A stretch of DNA of 64,000 nt from Rhipidocladum racemiflorum. Its lineage: Eukaryota; Streptophyta; Magnoliopsida; Poales; Poaceae. The translations under genes were made by a program, and so were the position numbers. The notes beneath the pieces were generated by a model. The model was not told the DNA's origin. It made no database searches and saw only the letters and a list, made by a program, of their open reading frames with translations. The stretch covers positions 9,610,001 to 9,674,000 of the forward strand of contig CM070583.1 in assembly GCA_036346355.1 (NCBI GenBank). The letters run 5' to 3'. Positions 46,685-57,460 of the stretch are shown here, in pieces. Position 1 is the first letter of the stretch, and each line of letters begins with the position of its first letter.

Positions 46685-47176
46685 GTCTTCTTTGGATTTT
46701 ACTACCACGTCATCAATGTAGATTTCCACAGTATGGCCAATCAAATTATGGAAAATATGGTTCATAGCGCGTTGATAAATGGCACTGGTATTTTTTAACC
46801 CGAACGTCATAATAGTCCATTCGTAAAGCCCTAAAGCCCCTGGGCATCTGAAGGCTGTTTTGGGTATATCGGCTTCTGCCATGAATATTTGATTGTACCC
46901 GGCATTTCCATCCAAAAAACTTATGATTTTGTTTCCAGATGCAACATCGATGAGCATATCGGCTATAGGCATCGGATATTCGTCTTTCGGTGTGGCTTTG
47001 TTTAAATCTCTAAAATCAACACACACCCGGAGCTTGCCGTTTTTCTTTTTTGCAGGGACGATATTTGAGACCCACTCAGCATATCGGCAAGGCCTGATAA
47101 ACTTTGCTTCAAGTAATCGTCCTACCTCTTCTTTTATGGCATCGTATAGTGTAGGGTTAAATCGCCTCGGGTACTA
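46682..47176 (-). pseudogene. Gypsy-1 reverse transcriptase catalytic part
   Basis: Between two stop codons (TAG at 47174-47176 and at 46682-46684) the frame reads RVCVDFRDLNKATPKDEYPM, SFLDGNAGYNQIFMAEADIP, KTAFRCPGALGLYEWTIMTF and EIYIDDVVVKSKED, containing the catalytic YIDD. Both stops replace sense codons seen in Gypsy-2. Confidence 0.85.
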
Positions 47177-47578
47177 TTTGAATGGACGATACCCGGTTTT
47201 TATAGGTAGCCGGTGTTCGACCAGTCGTCGGCTTAAACCTAGCATTTCATAGTATTCCCATGCAAAGCAATCTCTATATTTTCTTAGTATCTCGACCAAC
47301 TTTGCTTTGTAGTTGGGCTCTAATTCACCACTTACAAACGTTGGTCTTTTCCTATCACCTTCTCCGATGTCGACTTCCTCGAGCAAATCAGCAGATGTAA
47401 AACCTTGCCCTCCTCTCTCTTCCTCGAAATCTTCAATAGCCTTATCGTACTTCCCTTGCCGATAGCTCTTTGCCTTTTCTTGTAATTTTGCTATTGTTTT
47501 GGACTCCATCTTCTTACCACTTCGTCCGATCAAACGTGTTAGGTTTGACACTGATCGGCTTGAATCCAGATTTTTCAA
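47174..47578 (-). pseudogene. Gypsy-1 protease-RT linker
   Basis: Reads KLQEKAKSYRQGKYDKAIED, GQGFTSADLLEEVDIGEGDR and KLVEILRKYRDCFAWEYYEM, ending at TAG 47174-47176. This is the stretch before the RT fingers. It is in a different frame from the protease part, implying a frameshift at about 47580-47620. Confidence 0.75.
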
Positions 47579-47621
47579 TGCAGATGAAGTCGCAATCGTT
47601 TAATACCTTTCCTGATATGCA

Positions 47622-48554
47622 TTAGGCCTCTTCGTGTGGCCAGTTAGTATCAGGGCTGGCCATAGCAATATGAACCGATGTATCGGCGGATATAACGTCA
47701 ACCGTATCGCCGCTCCATTGCACAAGTTTCTGATGCATGGTTGATGGTATGCAGCAATTGGCGTGGATCCAGTCCCGTCCGAGGAGCACACTGTAATTAC
47801 CCTTTGCTTCAATCACAAAAAACGCAGTCGGCAAAGTTTTACTGCCGACTGTTAATTCTGACATCATTACCCCTTTTGCTTCGGTGGGATCCCCCGTGAA
47901 GTCGTTTAATACCATGTTTGTCTTAATCAAATCTTCATCGGCTTTACCCAATTTCTTAAAAGTGCTTAAAGGCATAAGATTGACTGTCGCTCCACCGTCA
48001 ACCAACATCCGTGATATTGGTCGGCCATTGATGTGTCCTTTGAGATATAGTGGCTTTAGATGTCGATGCATATCTTGTGGTTTTTCGAATATGGCATCTG
48101 GTGCACCGAGGCATAACTGGGCAAACACTTCCTCAGTCGACTCCTCTGTTTTGTATTCCGCGGGCAAAGTGAACACCATATTTATATCCATTGGTGGTGT
48201 ATCGTCTCGGATGATCGGAGACCCGGATTCAACCGATTGATCTGAATCGCTATCAGCTTGCTCCTTTCTCCTCCATTCTTGTCTCTCAACCGGTGCAGGC
48301 CTCAGCTTATTGAACACCCGATCTCGTTCTCTTTCCCTTTTGTTTTCCCTTTCTTCTTGTGTCTTCAGCCGTTGTAGCCTTCTCCGCTGTGATTTGCTCA
48401 GACCCGGAGGGCACCACCTTGGTTTGGGCTCTATCGGCTTTCTAATTTTTCCGACCAGATTGCCCACCTCACTGTCGGACTCTACCCTGATCGTGTTATT
48501 AGGAGCCGATATGTCTTGAGTTTGGGAGGTCTCGCCCTGTTCTGGTATTGACAA
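47622..48554 (-). pseudogene. Gypsy-1 aspartic protease region
   Basis: A 310-codon frame. The basic Arg/Lys/Glu-rich first part (SKSQRRRLQRLKTQEERE) is the gag-protease link. The protease active-site motif DGGATVN is at residues 186-192 (the DGG variant of DTG/DSG found in Tat- and Athila-type elements), followed by VLLGRDWIHANCCIPSTMHQ. It would cleave the Gag-Pol polyprotein. A stop after PHEEA at 47622 separates it from RT. Confidence 0.85.
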
Positions 48555-48676
48555 TCTTTCGTGGACCGCCCTTTTGTTCTCCGTACCTAGTCAATCGTGA
48601 ATTGGCCTTGACAATCTATCTTTAGCCGATTGGTTCGGCCGATATCTCGTTGAATGTTGCATGGGGCATGATAGTA

Positions 48677-49258
48677 CTATAGGTAGAGCCATCCTTCTAC
48701 TCCAGCAAAACTGCCAAAAGGGGCATTGCCGATGTTCTTCTTCTTCTGTTGTTGGCCAATAGGGTAGTTTTGCCGACAGTATCTGCCTGCCGGACGAGTA
48801 CTTGGCCTGCTGGAGTGACTTGGTTGATGGTAGTTTGTTCTGCGTCTTACCCTTTCATATTTTTCCAGCAGTTGCGAGAAGGTTGGCTTTGGTTTGAAGC
48901 TTGTCTTCCTTGAGATTTTCTCCGCTTTGTACCATCTACCAACTTCCAAATCTCCCTTCAGTTTTACTGTCTTCGAATTTTGCCCGTTTTTATCGACCTC
49001 GATATGTATTGAGCTGATAGTGATTTGAACTGTTTCATCGCCTTTTGACCGTATTTCAACCTTCTTAGTCGGCTTGATATCCCCTTCCATTAGTTCCTTT
49101 TCTTTCCGTGAACACTGGACCATGTTGATCTGGAAAGGATTCGCGTCTATCTGCATAGCCAATTCTTCTGCAAACTTCAATCGTCCATCGGCGATAGCCG
49201 ATTGAATCTGCTGTCGAAAAATATTACAATCGTTAGTGTTATGTGAAAATGAATGGTG
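48677..49258 (-). pseudogene. Gypsy-1 gag C-terminal part
   Basis: Continues gag after the stop at 49259-49261: FRQQIQSAIADGRLKFAEEL, AMQIDANPFQINMVQCSRKE, KPTFSQLLEKYERVRRRTNY. Ends at a stop at 48677. Gypsy-2 has the same text inside one long open frame (61132-63993). Confidence 0.75.
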
Positions 49259-50690
49259 CTATTTACAATACCTTCGCCTTTTAATTTCTTCGGCCGATGG
49301 AATAATGTGTCCTTCTGGTAGTTTTATGAGTTTTTCTTGCAGTAATAAATCAAATATCTTGTCACACTTCGACACGTCGTGCGAATACTTGACTTCTGTC
49401 TTATTTTTCGTTGGCTTGAGTAAAGAGCACACGAGCGACTTTTTGGAACCCTTAGTCCACTCGGCTATATTTATTTCTACCTCGTCGTCCTCAGAAGTGT
49501 CGCTTGAATTATATTCTACCATGTTTACCTTAGCCCTTTCGTTGCCATTTGATCTAAATTTATCCTTGAATCCCTTGTTCTCTGCATATTGGCTTTCATG
49601 TGCCGATACACGATGGAGTAAGTGGCCTAGGTTAGGGAATTCTTGTCCGGCCAGTTTCTCCTTTAATGGCGGGATTAGCCCTTGAAACGCTAGATCGGCT
49701 AATTGATCATCAGGCAGCGTTACGCTAAAGCATCTGTTCCGTATGCCTCTAAATCTCCTAATGTAGTCGGAGACCGATTCGCCGTACTTCTGTCGGACTA
49801 AGCTAAGGTCAGAGATTCTAAGCTCTATAGTTCCGGAAAAGAAGTATCCATGAAATCGGCTTTCCAAATCGTTCCAGATGTGGACCAAATTCGGAGGTAA
49901 ATTGGTAAACCAAGTGAATGCTGCACCGGACAATGATAAAGGAAATAGCCTAATTTTTAATCCGTCAGATTGTGCAGCTTCCCCACATTGAGCCATAAAT
50001 CGGCCGGCGTGTTCAACAGTGGTAACGGAGTCATCACCTGAAAATTTGGCGAAGTCCGGTATCCTATAGTTGTGTGGATATGGCATACGATCTATGTAAT
50101 CGGGATATGGTTTCCTATAGCCGATTACCCTCCCTTTAGGCTGCAAGCCAAATTGTTCCCTTAACACGTTAGCAATTTGTTCCACCCAATTGATATTGTC
50201 GGCTTGTGGTACAGCCTGACATTGCCAATTTTCATTGTTTACACCCTGCCCCCCGAGTGCAAACTCGGGTCGTTGTCCAAACCGTGTCACAAGGGGTCTT
50301 GGTACTTGGTCATAATCATGTTTTCTAAAACCCAATGTATCGGGTATGGATGCAAGAGGTTCAATGTATGGTGCTACCCTATATGGTGCTTAATTTCTCG
50401 TCACAATTCCTTGTGATTGTGGAACATGATCTGTTTCGATCGGCCGTGAAGCCGATACACCGACGCCACTTACAGAGGGCCCATTTGATGGGCTTGCTTA
50501 CTCATTTTTGCTCCATCCGTATGCCCGTGATAGTGCGCCACTCCACCTTTCTGCGAACTAGGTTTTAATACAGTAGGCTGAATCGGCATCATGATAGGTG
50601 TTGGGGCCGATACATTTACTGTGTTGGTATTGGGCGTTATGGAGTATACTGGGTATGTAGGAAGGGTTTGTAATGGATCTAGCAGGCTTC
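49259..50690 (-). pseudogene. Gypsy-1 gag capsid region
   Basis: The retrotransposon gag domain is clear in 50335-49259: PDYIDRMPYPHNYRIPDFAK, SLSGAAFTWFTNLPPNLVHI, WNDLESRFHGYFFSGTIELR, ISDLSLVRQKYGESVSDYIR. It ends at RRRYCK then TAG (49259-49261) in place of the Trp codon before the HH residues of a Cys/His knuckle. Upstream, 50690-50470 is another frame (YSITPNTNTVNVSAPTPIMM) that stops after MGPL, so at least one frameshift lies near 50500. The gene is interrupted at 50691 by a solo LTR. Confidence 0.85.
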
Positions 50691-50695
50691 CGGAC

Positions 50696-53323
50696 TGAAA
50701 GTGCATCTAGGCACTTATGTTGTTTTCGTGATTAATGACAAACGATTAATGACAAACGCATGTAATGTCAATCAATGTAATTATACAAATGCTTAACAAA
50801 AGACAAACCTCTAATATGTTTATATTGTTATGAGACTAACATGTTTATTGCCTAGTTGAATATTAGTCTCATCTATTTTAGAGGAAAATCAATTGGGATG
50901 GTTAAGCAAAAATGAGGTATGCAATCTCGGTATTCCTTCCATATTTGTCATTGCATTCCTCTTTAGCAAATGCATACTGAACTCCAAGTAACTTGTTGAT
51001 TTCATATGTGCACATTGATTCTTGTCATAATTGCTTGTGCATATATATATATATATTCATTTGAGTTCATTATGTGCTTTGTTTTTAATATGCTTGTGTT
51101 AACTAGAGTTAAACTTCATTGCTTCATATTGACTTGGTGCATACATGTCTTAGTTGTGTATCTTCTAATGCACCTCTCTTAGTGAAGTTTAATCTAGAAT
51201 TGGATCACATTATTTACTCTCATTCCAAATATTGTTTGCACATGTGCAATTCGTGTATATTCTATCATGTGCTTCATTTAAGCAAAATATGTGGTCCCTG
51301 CCATGATTTAATTGATTCTTCATATTGGCAATTATCTCTCTAGTGCAGTTAGATCAATCATATATTCATCATAATGCACTTAGTAGAGAATATTTCTATT
51401 GTCAAGTGTTTCCATTCATATTGTGCTTCTTGATATGAAACACTTGTTATTATCAATTTATTCAATATATCTTTTGAGCTTGTGGGACTAATATGTTTGC
51501 TGAGTGCTTTGATAAGAGTTAGGTCCCAAAGCTGTATGTATGATGACCAAGATGGTTTGAAGGATGACAAGCGAGTCAAAGTCAAATAAGACGGTGGTGT
51601 CACCAAGAGCTGAGGACTAAGTCAAGAACGACTTGGCGTGAGGATCGTTTTGGTGATGATCGATGTCAAGGTCGGAGAGGACGAGAGTCTCATGAGGTGA
51701 ATCGCGTCGAGGTTGACAAGACGAAGGGCGTCATCATTCTTTGTGGAAGTGTCATCATGCATCGTGCATTCGGAAGAAGTCGGCATGTAAGCTTAGTGTA
51801 AGACTTAGATTTTGTGTTAAATTTGAGTCTAAGGATTGCCGTACTATTAAGAGGGATGCAATCGTTGAAATCACTTAGATATGTCTCAAGTGCTCAAAAG
51901 TGGTCTATCCTTGTCTAAGGTTGAGAAACCCAAGTCACACCTTGTTCACCTAGGTGTAGGTGGGTTGGTGTGAGGGATAGAAGTGTTGGTGGTGCCGGAA
52001 AGTGAGGGTTGTAGGTCTCTCTTGGATTCCTTGTGATGTCAATTTTTATCCTTTGGGATTTGGGTAGTGAGACCTTGTTAGTTGTGTAGCCCTCGTTCTT
52101 AGCTTTCCGAAAAGTCCGAATTCATCGAAATCGGAGTCCGGGATCAAAAGTTATGCCTGTTTTCGTCCGGCTGCTGCGTGCTGCCTGGATGATCCGGAGT
52201 GTCCGGGTTAAATATCCGGAGTCTCCGGGTTGCCCAGTTCGGTCCCAACGGCTAGTTTTTGGGGTTCCTCTATTTAAAGCCCCCTTCTTGCCCATTTCAA
52301 AGTAGCCGTTGAGGGATGTTTTGCTAGGTATTAGAGGTGTTCTTTGTGAGTGTTTGAGCCCCCAATACTCCTCCCTACTCCTTAGATCTTAGTGATCCCC
52401 TTTTGTGAAGGGTTGGGTAGTGGAGAGAGGTGTTTGGACTGAGGATTGATTTGAGGAGTGGAGCTGGTTCCTTGGTGCTTTGAGCTGTTCTTCTTAGTGA
52501 TCTTGAGTTCCCAAAAGCCCCTCTAATCCTAGATCTTAGTGATCCCTTTTAAGTGAAGGTTTGGGTGTGAGAGTGGGTAGTGCTCAGATTGAGTGTGATT
52601 AGTGTGTTGAGCACTTGAGGTGGACTCTAAGTGAGTTCTTCGGGAGCATTTGTTGCTCTTGGAGGTTGAGGTCTCCTAGACGGCTAGGAGTTGCCGGTGA
52701 GCTTCCAAGCTTTGTGTGGAAGGCCACCGAAGGTTTGTGAAGGTTCGATTCCGCCTCCGCAAGGAAAGGAATCAAAGAAGTGAAGACCGGCGAGTGCATT
52801 GTGCAACACCGGGAGGAAGAGGGTTGAAAGAGACCCCGGCTCAAGTGTGACCGAGCCGCCTCAACGGAGACGTAGGATCCCCTCAAGGATCCGAACTTCG
52901 GGATAAAATCTTCGTGTCTCCTTCCTTACTTCGGTTTCCTCTTTTGCTCATCCGCTTAATTTGCTTTCGATTCTTGTGATTAGATCAATTAGATTGTATC
53001 TACTGCATCTATTCTTGCTTGTATCCTTACTTTGTTGCAGTAGAGTAATTCGTATCTCTAGAATCGAAGAAGTGCCTAAGTTTATTGCTCACACTCTGTT
53101 CTGGACGATCCAGTCAAACCGAAGTATCCGGTACATTGATCCGGAGTATCCGGATAATATATCCGGAGTGTCCGGGTTACCTGTCTCGGGCTGAATTGTT
53201 TAAATTGCAAAACTTAATTATCCCAATTGCTTCCGCATTACCTCTGATAGATTAATTTAAATTGGATATAATTTTGTAATCGCCTATTCACCCCCCCTCT
53301 AGGCCGACATCCCGGTCCTTTCA
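50696..53323 (+). mobile_element. Solo LTR, SIRE/Maximus-like, 2.63 kb, in Gypsy-1 gag
   Basis: Ends TGAAAGTGCATCTAGG and CCCGGTCCTTTCA, flanked by CGGAC (50691-50695 and 53324-53328). Gypsy-2 supplies the empty site (CTTCCAGACACAGCC at 63945). No ORF. It shares the CGCCTATTCACCCC end block and a GAGACTAACATGTTTATTG block with the reverse solo LTR at 2118-5264. Contains CCGGAGTGTCCGGG-type repeats (about 52195-52235 and 53130-53180). Confidence 0.88.
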
Positions 53324-53328
53324 CGGAC

Positions 53329-53705
53329 ATAGCCAATTCCTGGGCAATTGTTTTGACACTATTTTCTATCATTGGTTCTAACGTAGACACTAGAACCGAT
53401 GACTGATTAATTAGTGCATGATGCACCGATTGCTTAATCATATTTGATAGATCGGCTTGAGCAGGAGCATATCGGCTTACCGGGTCAGATGGTGAATTGC
53501 CGATAGAGTTGATTGTTGGAAGTGCGGCTTTTTGAGTGACGCCCCGTCGAGTTTTCTGGAAACACTGCAACATCATTTCCTCCAATGCTGCCTTCCGGTC
53601 TTCAATCTCCTGCCGCTGCTCGGGGGTTAAATCGGCCATTTTGGGCGCGATTATAGCATCCGCGTTGATATCGGCGGTGACTGCGGGTTTGTCAGCTGAT
53701 GACAT
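53329..53705 (-). pseudogene. Gypsy-1 gag N-terminal part
   Basis: Start ATG at 53705 (complement of CAT 53703-53705), 40 nt after the 5' LTR; this is the first ATG after the primer-binding site. Reads MSSADKPAVTADINADAIIA, LTPEQRQEIEDRKAALEEMM and MIENSVKTIAQELA, after which the solo LTR cuts the gene. The next residues resume at 50690 (SGSLLDP). Confidence 0.82.
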
Positions 53706-53720
53706 ATTTGATTTTTCGTA

Positions 53721-53740
53721 GGTCCCACCGGGCGTGCCAA
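53721..53740 (-). promoter_or_regulatory. Gypsy-1 primer-binding site
   Basis: The minus strand reads TTGGCACGCCCGGTGGGACC, four bases after the 5' LTR. TGGNNNN at the start is expected for pairing with a tRNA 3' CCA end. The primer tRNA was not identified. Confidence 0.65.
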
Positions 53741-53744
53741 AATA

Positions 53745-54377
53745 TGTTCGCGCTAAAAACGTGAAGCAGGGTTTCCAGCCTCGAACATACAAGACAAACA
53801 CCGAGTTTGCAAAGCGTGCTAGTCAATTTGACCTGGAATTGACAAGGTAGAGATTATAAGCGATCAAAGCTGATAAAACGAAGGTTATCGGCTTAACGCT
53901 AGTCGGCTAAAAACCGATCAGGAGGTAACGATCAACCTAGCGGTTAATCCGGATACAAGGCAAAATCGGCTTTGAGAAGGCGATGCGCAACAAAACAAAG
54001 CAGATCGAACCTGGGGCGAAATCGGCCAAAAACCAACAATCGGCGATGCACAACTCTGTTGATTTCGTCGACTTACAGAGAAGTGTTTGTAAATATAAAA
54101 TGACGTAAAAAGGAACTGTAAAGAGTAGATGTATGTTGTGTTGGATTGATTCTTCAGATTGCCCCACGGCCCGTCCCTTTTATAGTGCTCTGGCCGATCC
54201 GAGTTACACATGGATACGGCAGCTATATCCGTATCGGTCCTTGATCCGATTACCTTTCCTTATTAGAAACGGATTCTCTTTCCGATTCCCTTGACACCGG
54301 CTTTATCTTTTCCATAAAAAACCTTTAAATCCAAATTAGACCGATTTTACCATAAGCGCCGAATTTTGGTGCAAACA
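53745..54377 (-). repeat. Gypsy-1 5' LTR
   Basis: 633 bp. Plus-strand ends TGTTCGCGCTAAAAACG and GTGCAAACA. Differs from the 3' LTR by scattered substitutions and a few short indels (for example GGAGGTAACGATC against TAACGATC). Confidence 0.9.
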
Positions 54378-54382
54378 TGCAC

Positions 54383-54640
54383 CTACACGGATTTTCTCCG
54401 ACCTGCAGTGTACATCGCACATGCCTGCACTATGTCTTCACACCATGCTACATCTCCTACAACAAATAAAAGCAAACTCACACAATACCTTGTTCTTCCT
54501 TCCATAATAAATATTGTAATCGATCACAAACATCATTTTCCATCACAATATTTTTGTCAAATTAATTTTCACACATTCACAAATATTATTATCAAATTAA
54601 TCATCACACACATATATCGCAAATAGAATTTACATTTTCA
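54383..54640 (+). repeat. Repeat R, copy 3, right part
   Basis: CTACACGGATTTTCTCCGAC, CTTGTTCTTCCTTCCATAAT and AAATATTGTAATCGATCACA continue the R order interrupted at 27536. Ends GAATTTACATTTTCA before GTTTCAACCACTAA. Confidence 0.8.
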
Positions 54641-54654
54641 GTTTCAACCACTAA

Positions 54655-55297
54655 GAGATTTTTTTTATAGCTTATGTGTACTCTATCCGGTTAAAAAAGA
54701 TGTCGTTTTGGAAGTTAGTCTACTCTCCAAATGCAACTTTGACAACTGATTTGTCCATTTGCATTGTAATATGGTTGTTAAAACTAGTAAAATTATAACA
54801 TTACAAAATTATTTTTTAAAAAGAAAATTTACTTATATCATCGTCTTATATATAACCAAGAGTGGAAATCGAGCGAAGTCTTTATTTTTTGAGTTTTTTT
54901 CAAAATTGATATAGTTTGATTTAATATAATTTTATTTATAATTTAGAAGTATTTTTAGAATCGAGCCGAGACGAGTTAGAGCAAAAACCAATTTCATTCA
55001 AATTGACTCATTCAATGTTTAATCAATAAACAAATATAATTGGAGTAATTTTGAACCGAGTCAACGAGCCCTAGAGACGAGCTTTTTTTCGAGCCATGTA
55101 TATAGCCAATCCAAATATTCACAAATATATTTATATTATTCAATGTTCGAATAGTTTGGCGGTACCTCATCCTATTACCATGCTTTCCGGTGACAGTAAT
55201 CTCGTCGAGCATGGAAGCGACAATAGGAAAGATTTCAGTGGTGATAGTTTCAACAAGTTATGGGCAAGTGGATGGATGCGTCCGAAACTAGAAATAG
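54655..55297. other. No gene recognised
   Basis: AT-rich. The part 55176-55315 (MLSGDSNLVEHGSDNRKDFS, GDSFNKLWASGWMRPKLEIV) has a codon-like composition and lies directly before the segment duplicated from 17.6 kb, so it may be part of the same unknown gene remnant. Not identified. Confidence 0.35.
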
Positions 55298-55480
55298 TTG
55301 TCAATGTCAGTTGATGCGAAGGATATCAACGCTTACGGCTTGGCTTGAATACTTCGTCCATACACGCAGACTTAGAATTTGGGGCATTTTTTTTACACTC
55401 GTTTTATTCTCTGATAAGCTATCTGCATTTTTTTATGATCAGTCAGTAATATGTGTCTTGTGTGTCGGTATTAAGAAGTT
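55298..55480 (+). repeat. Segment duplicated at 17.6 kb
   Basis: Second copy of 17628-17795 with a few substitutions and an extra GTGTCTT near 55453. It ends where the copia target duplication CCAAC begins (55481-55485). Confidence 0.8.
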
Positions 55481-55485
55481 CCAAC

Positions 55486-55613
55486 TGTTAGATATAGAGT
55501 CCTATTATTCTAGTATCTATATTAGAGATAGAGTCCTGTTATTCCTTTCCCTCATGTACTCTATATATTGTGGCCATTGGCCCTCATATTGAATACAAGC
55601 TCTATTCATAACA
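55486..55613 (+). mobile_element. Short copia-type LTR (128 bp) with start of primer-binding site
   Basis: Starts TGTTAGATATAGAGTCC and ends TATTCATAACA, followed by TGG (55614-55616), the first bases of the initiator-Met primer site. The CCAAC before it also occurs in the unoccupied duplicate at 17.8 kb. The rest of the element is replaced by Gypsy-2. Confidence 0.65.
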
Positions 55614-55616
55614 TGG

Positions 55617-55955
55617 TGTTCGCGCAAAAAACGTGGAGGGTTTTCGGCCTCGAACACACAAGACAAACGCCGGGTTTGCAGAGCGTGCCAGTCAATTTGA
55701 CCTGAAATTGACAAGGTAGAGTTTGTAATTTGATCAAAGCCGATAAACAAGGATCTATCGGCTTTTCGCTAGTCGGCAAGAACCGATTAGGAGATAACTA
55801 GATCAATCGGTTACAATTGATCAGGATACAAGGTAAAAATCGGCTTCGGGAAGGCGATGCGCAACAAAACGAAGCAGATCAAACCTGGGTGAAATCGGCA
55901 AAAATCAACAATCGGCGATGCGCAACTATGTTGATTCCGTCGACTTGCAGAGAGA
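55617..55955 (-). repeat. Gypsy-2 3' LTR, truncated
   Basis: Matches the first half of the Gypsy-1 LTR (CCTCGAACA-ACAAGACAAAC, ATCGGCGATGCGCAACT) and stops after GTCGACTTGCAGAGAG. The following sequence belongs to the antisense gene. Confidence 0.8.
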
Positions 55956-55997
55956 TCATTGAAATAAGATTTTCATCGGCTTAACCATATCTTTTTA

Positions 55998-57355
55998 CCT
56001 TTTTCAGACTAGCAAAAGGTCGACTCCAGCGCAAACCGCATCGGCTGACGACCGTTCGAAACGGCAAAGGCCGTCGACCCCTCTTGCTGGTTTATCTTCT
56101 GGCACGTTGGGGGTCAATAGCCCATCACTATCAGATCTTGCCGAGCAGCACACTAAGAGTACGTCCAGTTCCATTTTTGCTTAGATTTCTTTTGTAGGCG
56201 AAGTTCCATGCTTGCTGTCGGCTAACCCCATGTTTGCCATTTTTTTTAGAAAGAAAGAAGAGCCGTAGAGTCGTTATCAAACGATCTCCAAAACCTGCGG
56301 GTCGTGATGCAGCATCATCCCCAACTGGATCGGCCACTGCGGTTAGCTTCGACCCTTATCTTGATTTTTGTCTTTGTTTTTCTTATCTTATCGTAAAGTA
56401 TTTCTCAGGAAACCCCTTCCGTCCAGTTGTTGGAAACCATAGCCGATGCTGAGAAGACCCAGACAGATGTGCCTGTTTTGTTGGCTCCGGCTCCTGCTAC
56501 GTTATCCGCTCCCTCAACTCCAAAACCTGCTTCTGACCCAGTACCGCCAACGGACCCAGCCGATCTTTTGGGTTTTTCTCTGGATGAGCTCGACGACCCG
56601 GAAGTGTTAGCCACTGACGACTACCCAGCCGACATCCAGCGCATAATAGCAGCCTCTGCGCCAGCATCGGCTGCTGTTACCGCTGAGCCGGGTATGCAGG
56701 AGCGACTCAATCGCCTTACGGGCCAGTGATGCAGCCGAGGCGCTCTTCCGCCAACACCCAATCCTTGAGGAATGCTATGGCGGCCATGCAAGCCGATCTT
56801 CCCTGCAGCCATGAATGCTTTGCTAGAAGTATGTCATTTGGATGCTAAATCGGCTACACGTGGAATCGGCCAAAGCAAGAGTTGAACAGAGGAAGGCCCA
56901 GCAAGCCGACCAACAGATCCTGGACAAGCTTATAGCAGACGCAAAACTCCGGAAGGGAGCGTTTGACCAGGGTGCCGCTGCGCTGAAATTGGCTAAGAAC
57001 AAGGCCCAAGAGCTGGAGTTATCCAAGAAGAAACTTGAAGAACAGCTGGCTTTGGTTACAAAAGAGCTTTCAGATTGCCAGATCGGCATTACCGATGCGA
57101 CGTCTTCACTGGCGGCTCAGAGACAGCAAACCGGTGAAGTTTTCACCAAAGTCAAGAATCAATCAGCCAAAATGATCCCAATTCCGGGTGATGCAAAAGC
57201 CGATGAACAACTAATAGATAGTGTTCAAGCTACTATTGGTAGGGCGGCTGCAGCACTATCGGCTTTGGGAGCCCATCTACTGATTCGGACTTCATTGAAA
57301 ACAGCATTGTTTCTTGAACTGATGTGCGCACGGTCGTGTAGCCGATTTTTGTAAA
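55998..57355 (+). pseudogene. Gypsy-2 antisense gene, 3' exons with coiled coil
   Basis: Begins at an exon after CTTTTTCAG (about 56008). A further acceptor TTTTTTTTAG (56249) is followed by AAAGAAAGAAGAGCCG, and another, TTTCTCAG (about 56409), is followed by GAAACCCCTTCC; the middle of these matches the acceptor before AGAGAAAGAAG in Gypsy-1. The acidic part (DPADLLGFSLDELDDPEVLA) and the coiled coil (VEQRKAQQADQQILDKLIAD, LELSKKKLEEQLALVTKELS) follow, then DSVQATIGRAAAALSALGAH. Frame changes near 56725 and 56840 break it. The mobile domain itself is deleted. Confidence 0.7.
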
Positions 57356-57460
57356 TCGCTTAACTGATGGATGATGAATGTTTGCTTCTCGACTCGATCA
57401 TTGTATGACCGATTTATATGCATGTTTTTGTAATCGGTCTTGATGCTTTTCTTCCTGTAG

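Larger units (their letters stand above)
27537..54377 (-). mobile_element. Gypsy-1: Ty3/gypsy Tat-type LTR retrotransposon with nested insertions
   Basis: Bounded by LTRs of 627 and 633 bp and a perfect TGCAC duplication (27532-27536, 54378-54382). On the minus strand: PBS, gag, protease, reverse transcriptase, RNase H, second RNase H-like domain, integrase, then on the opposite strand a plant-mobile-domain gene, then the polypurine tract and 3' LTR. The second RNase H-like domain and the antisense extra ORF are features reported for the Tat lineage. Removing the two nested insertions leaves about 11.6 kb. Stops in gag and pol mean it is no longer autonomous. LTRs are roughly 95-97% identical by eye, so insertion is relatively recent. 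Confidence 0.9.

Noticed and set aside
54655..54900. Further Stowaway MITE near 54.7 kb
   Set aside because: CTATCCGGTTAAAAAAGATG and GTCGTTTTGG recall the family, but no matching inverted end or TA flank was found.
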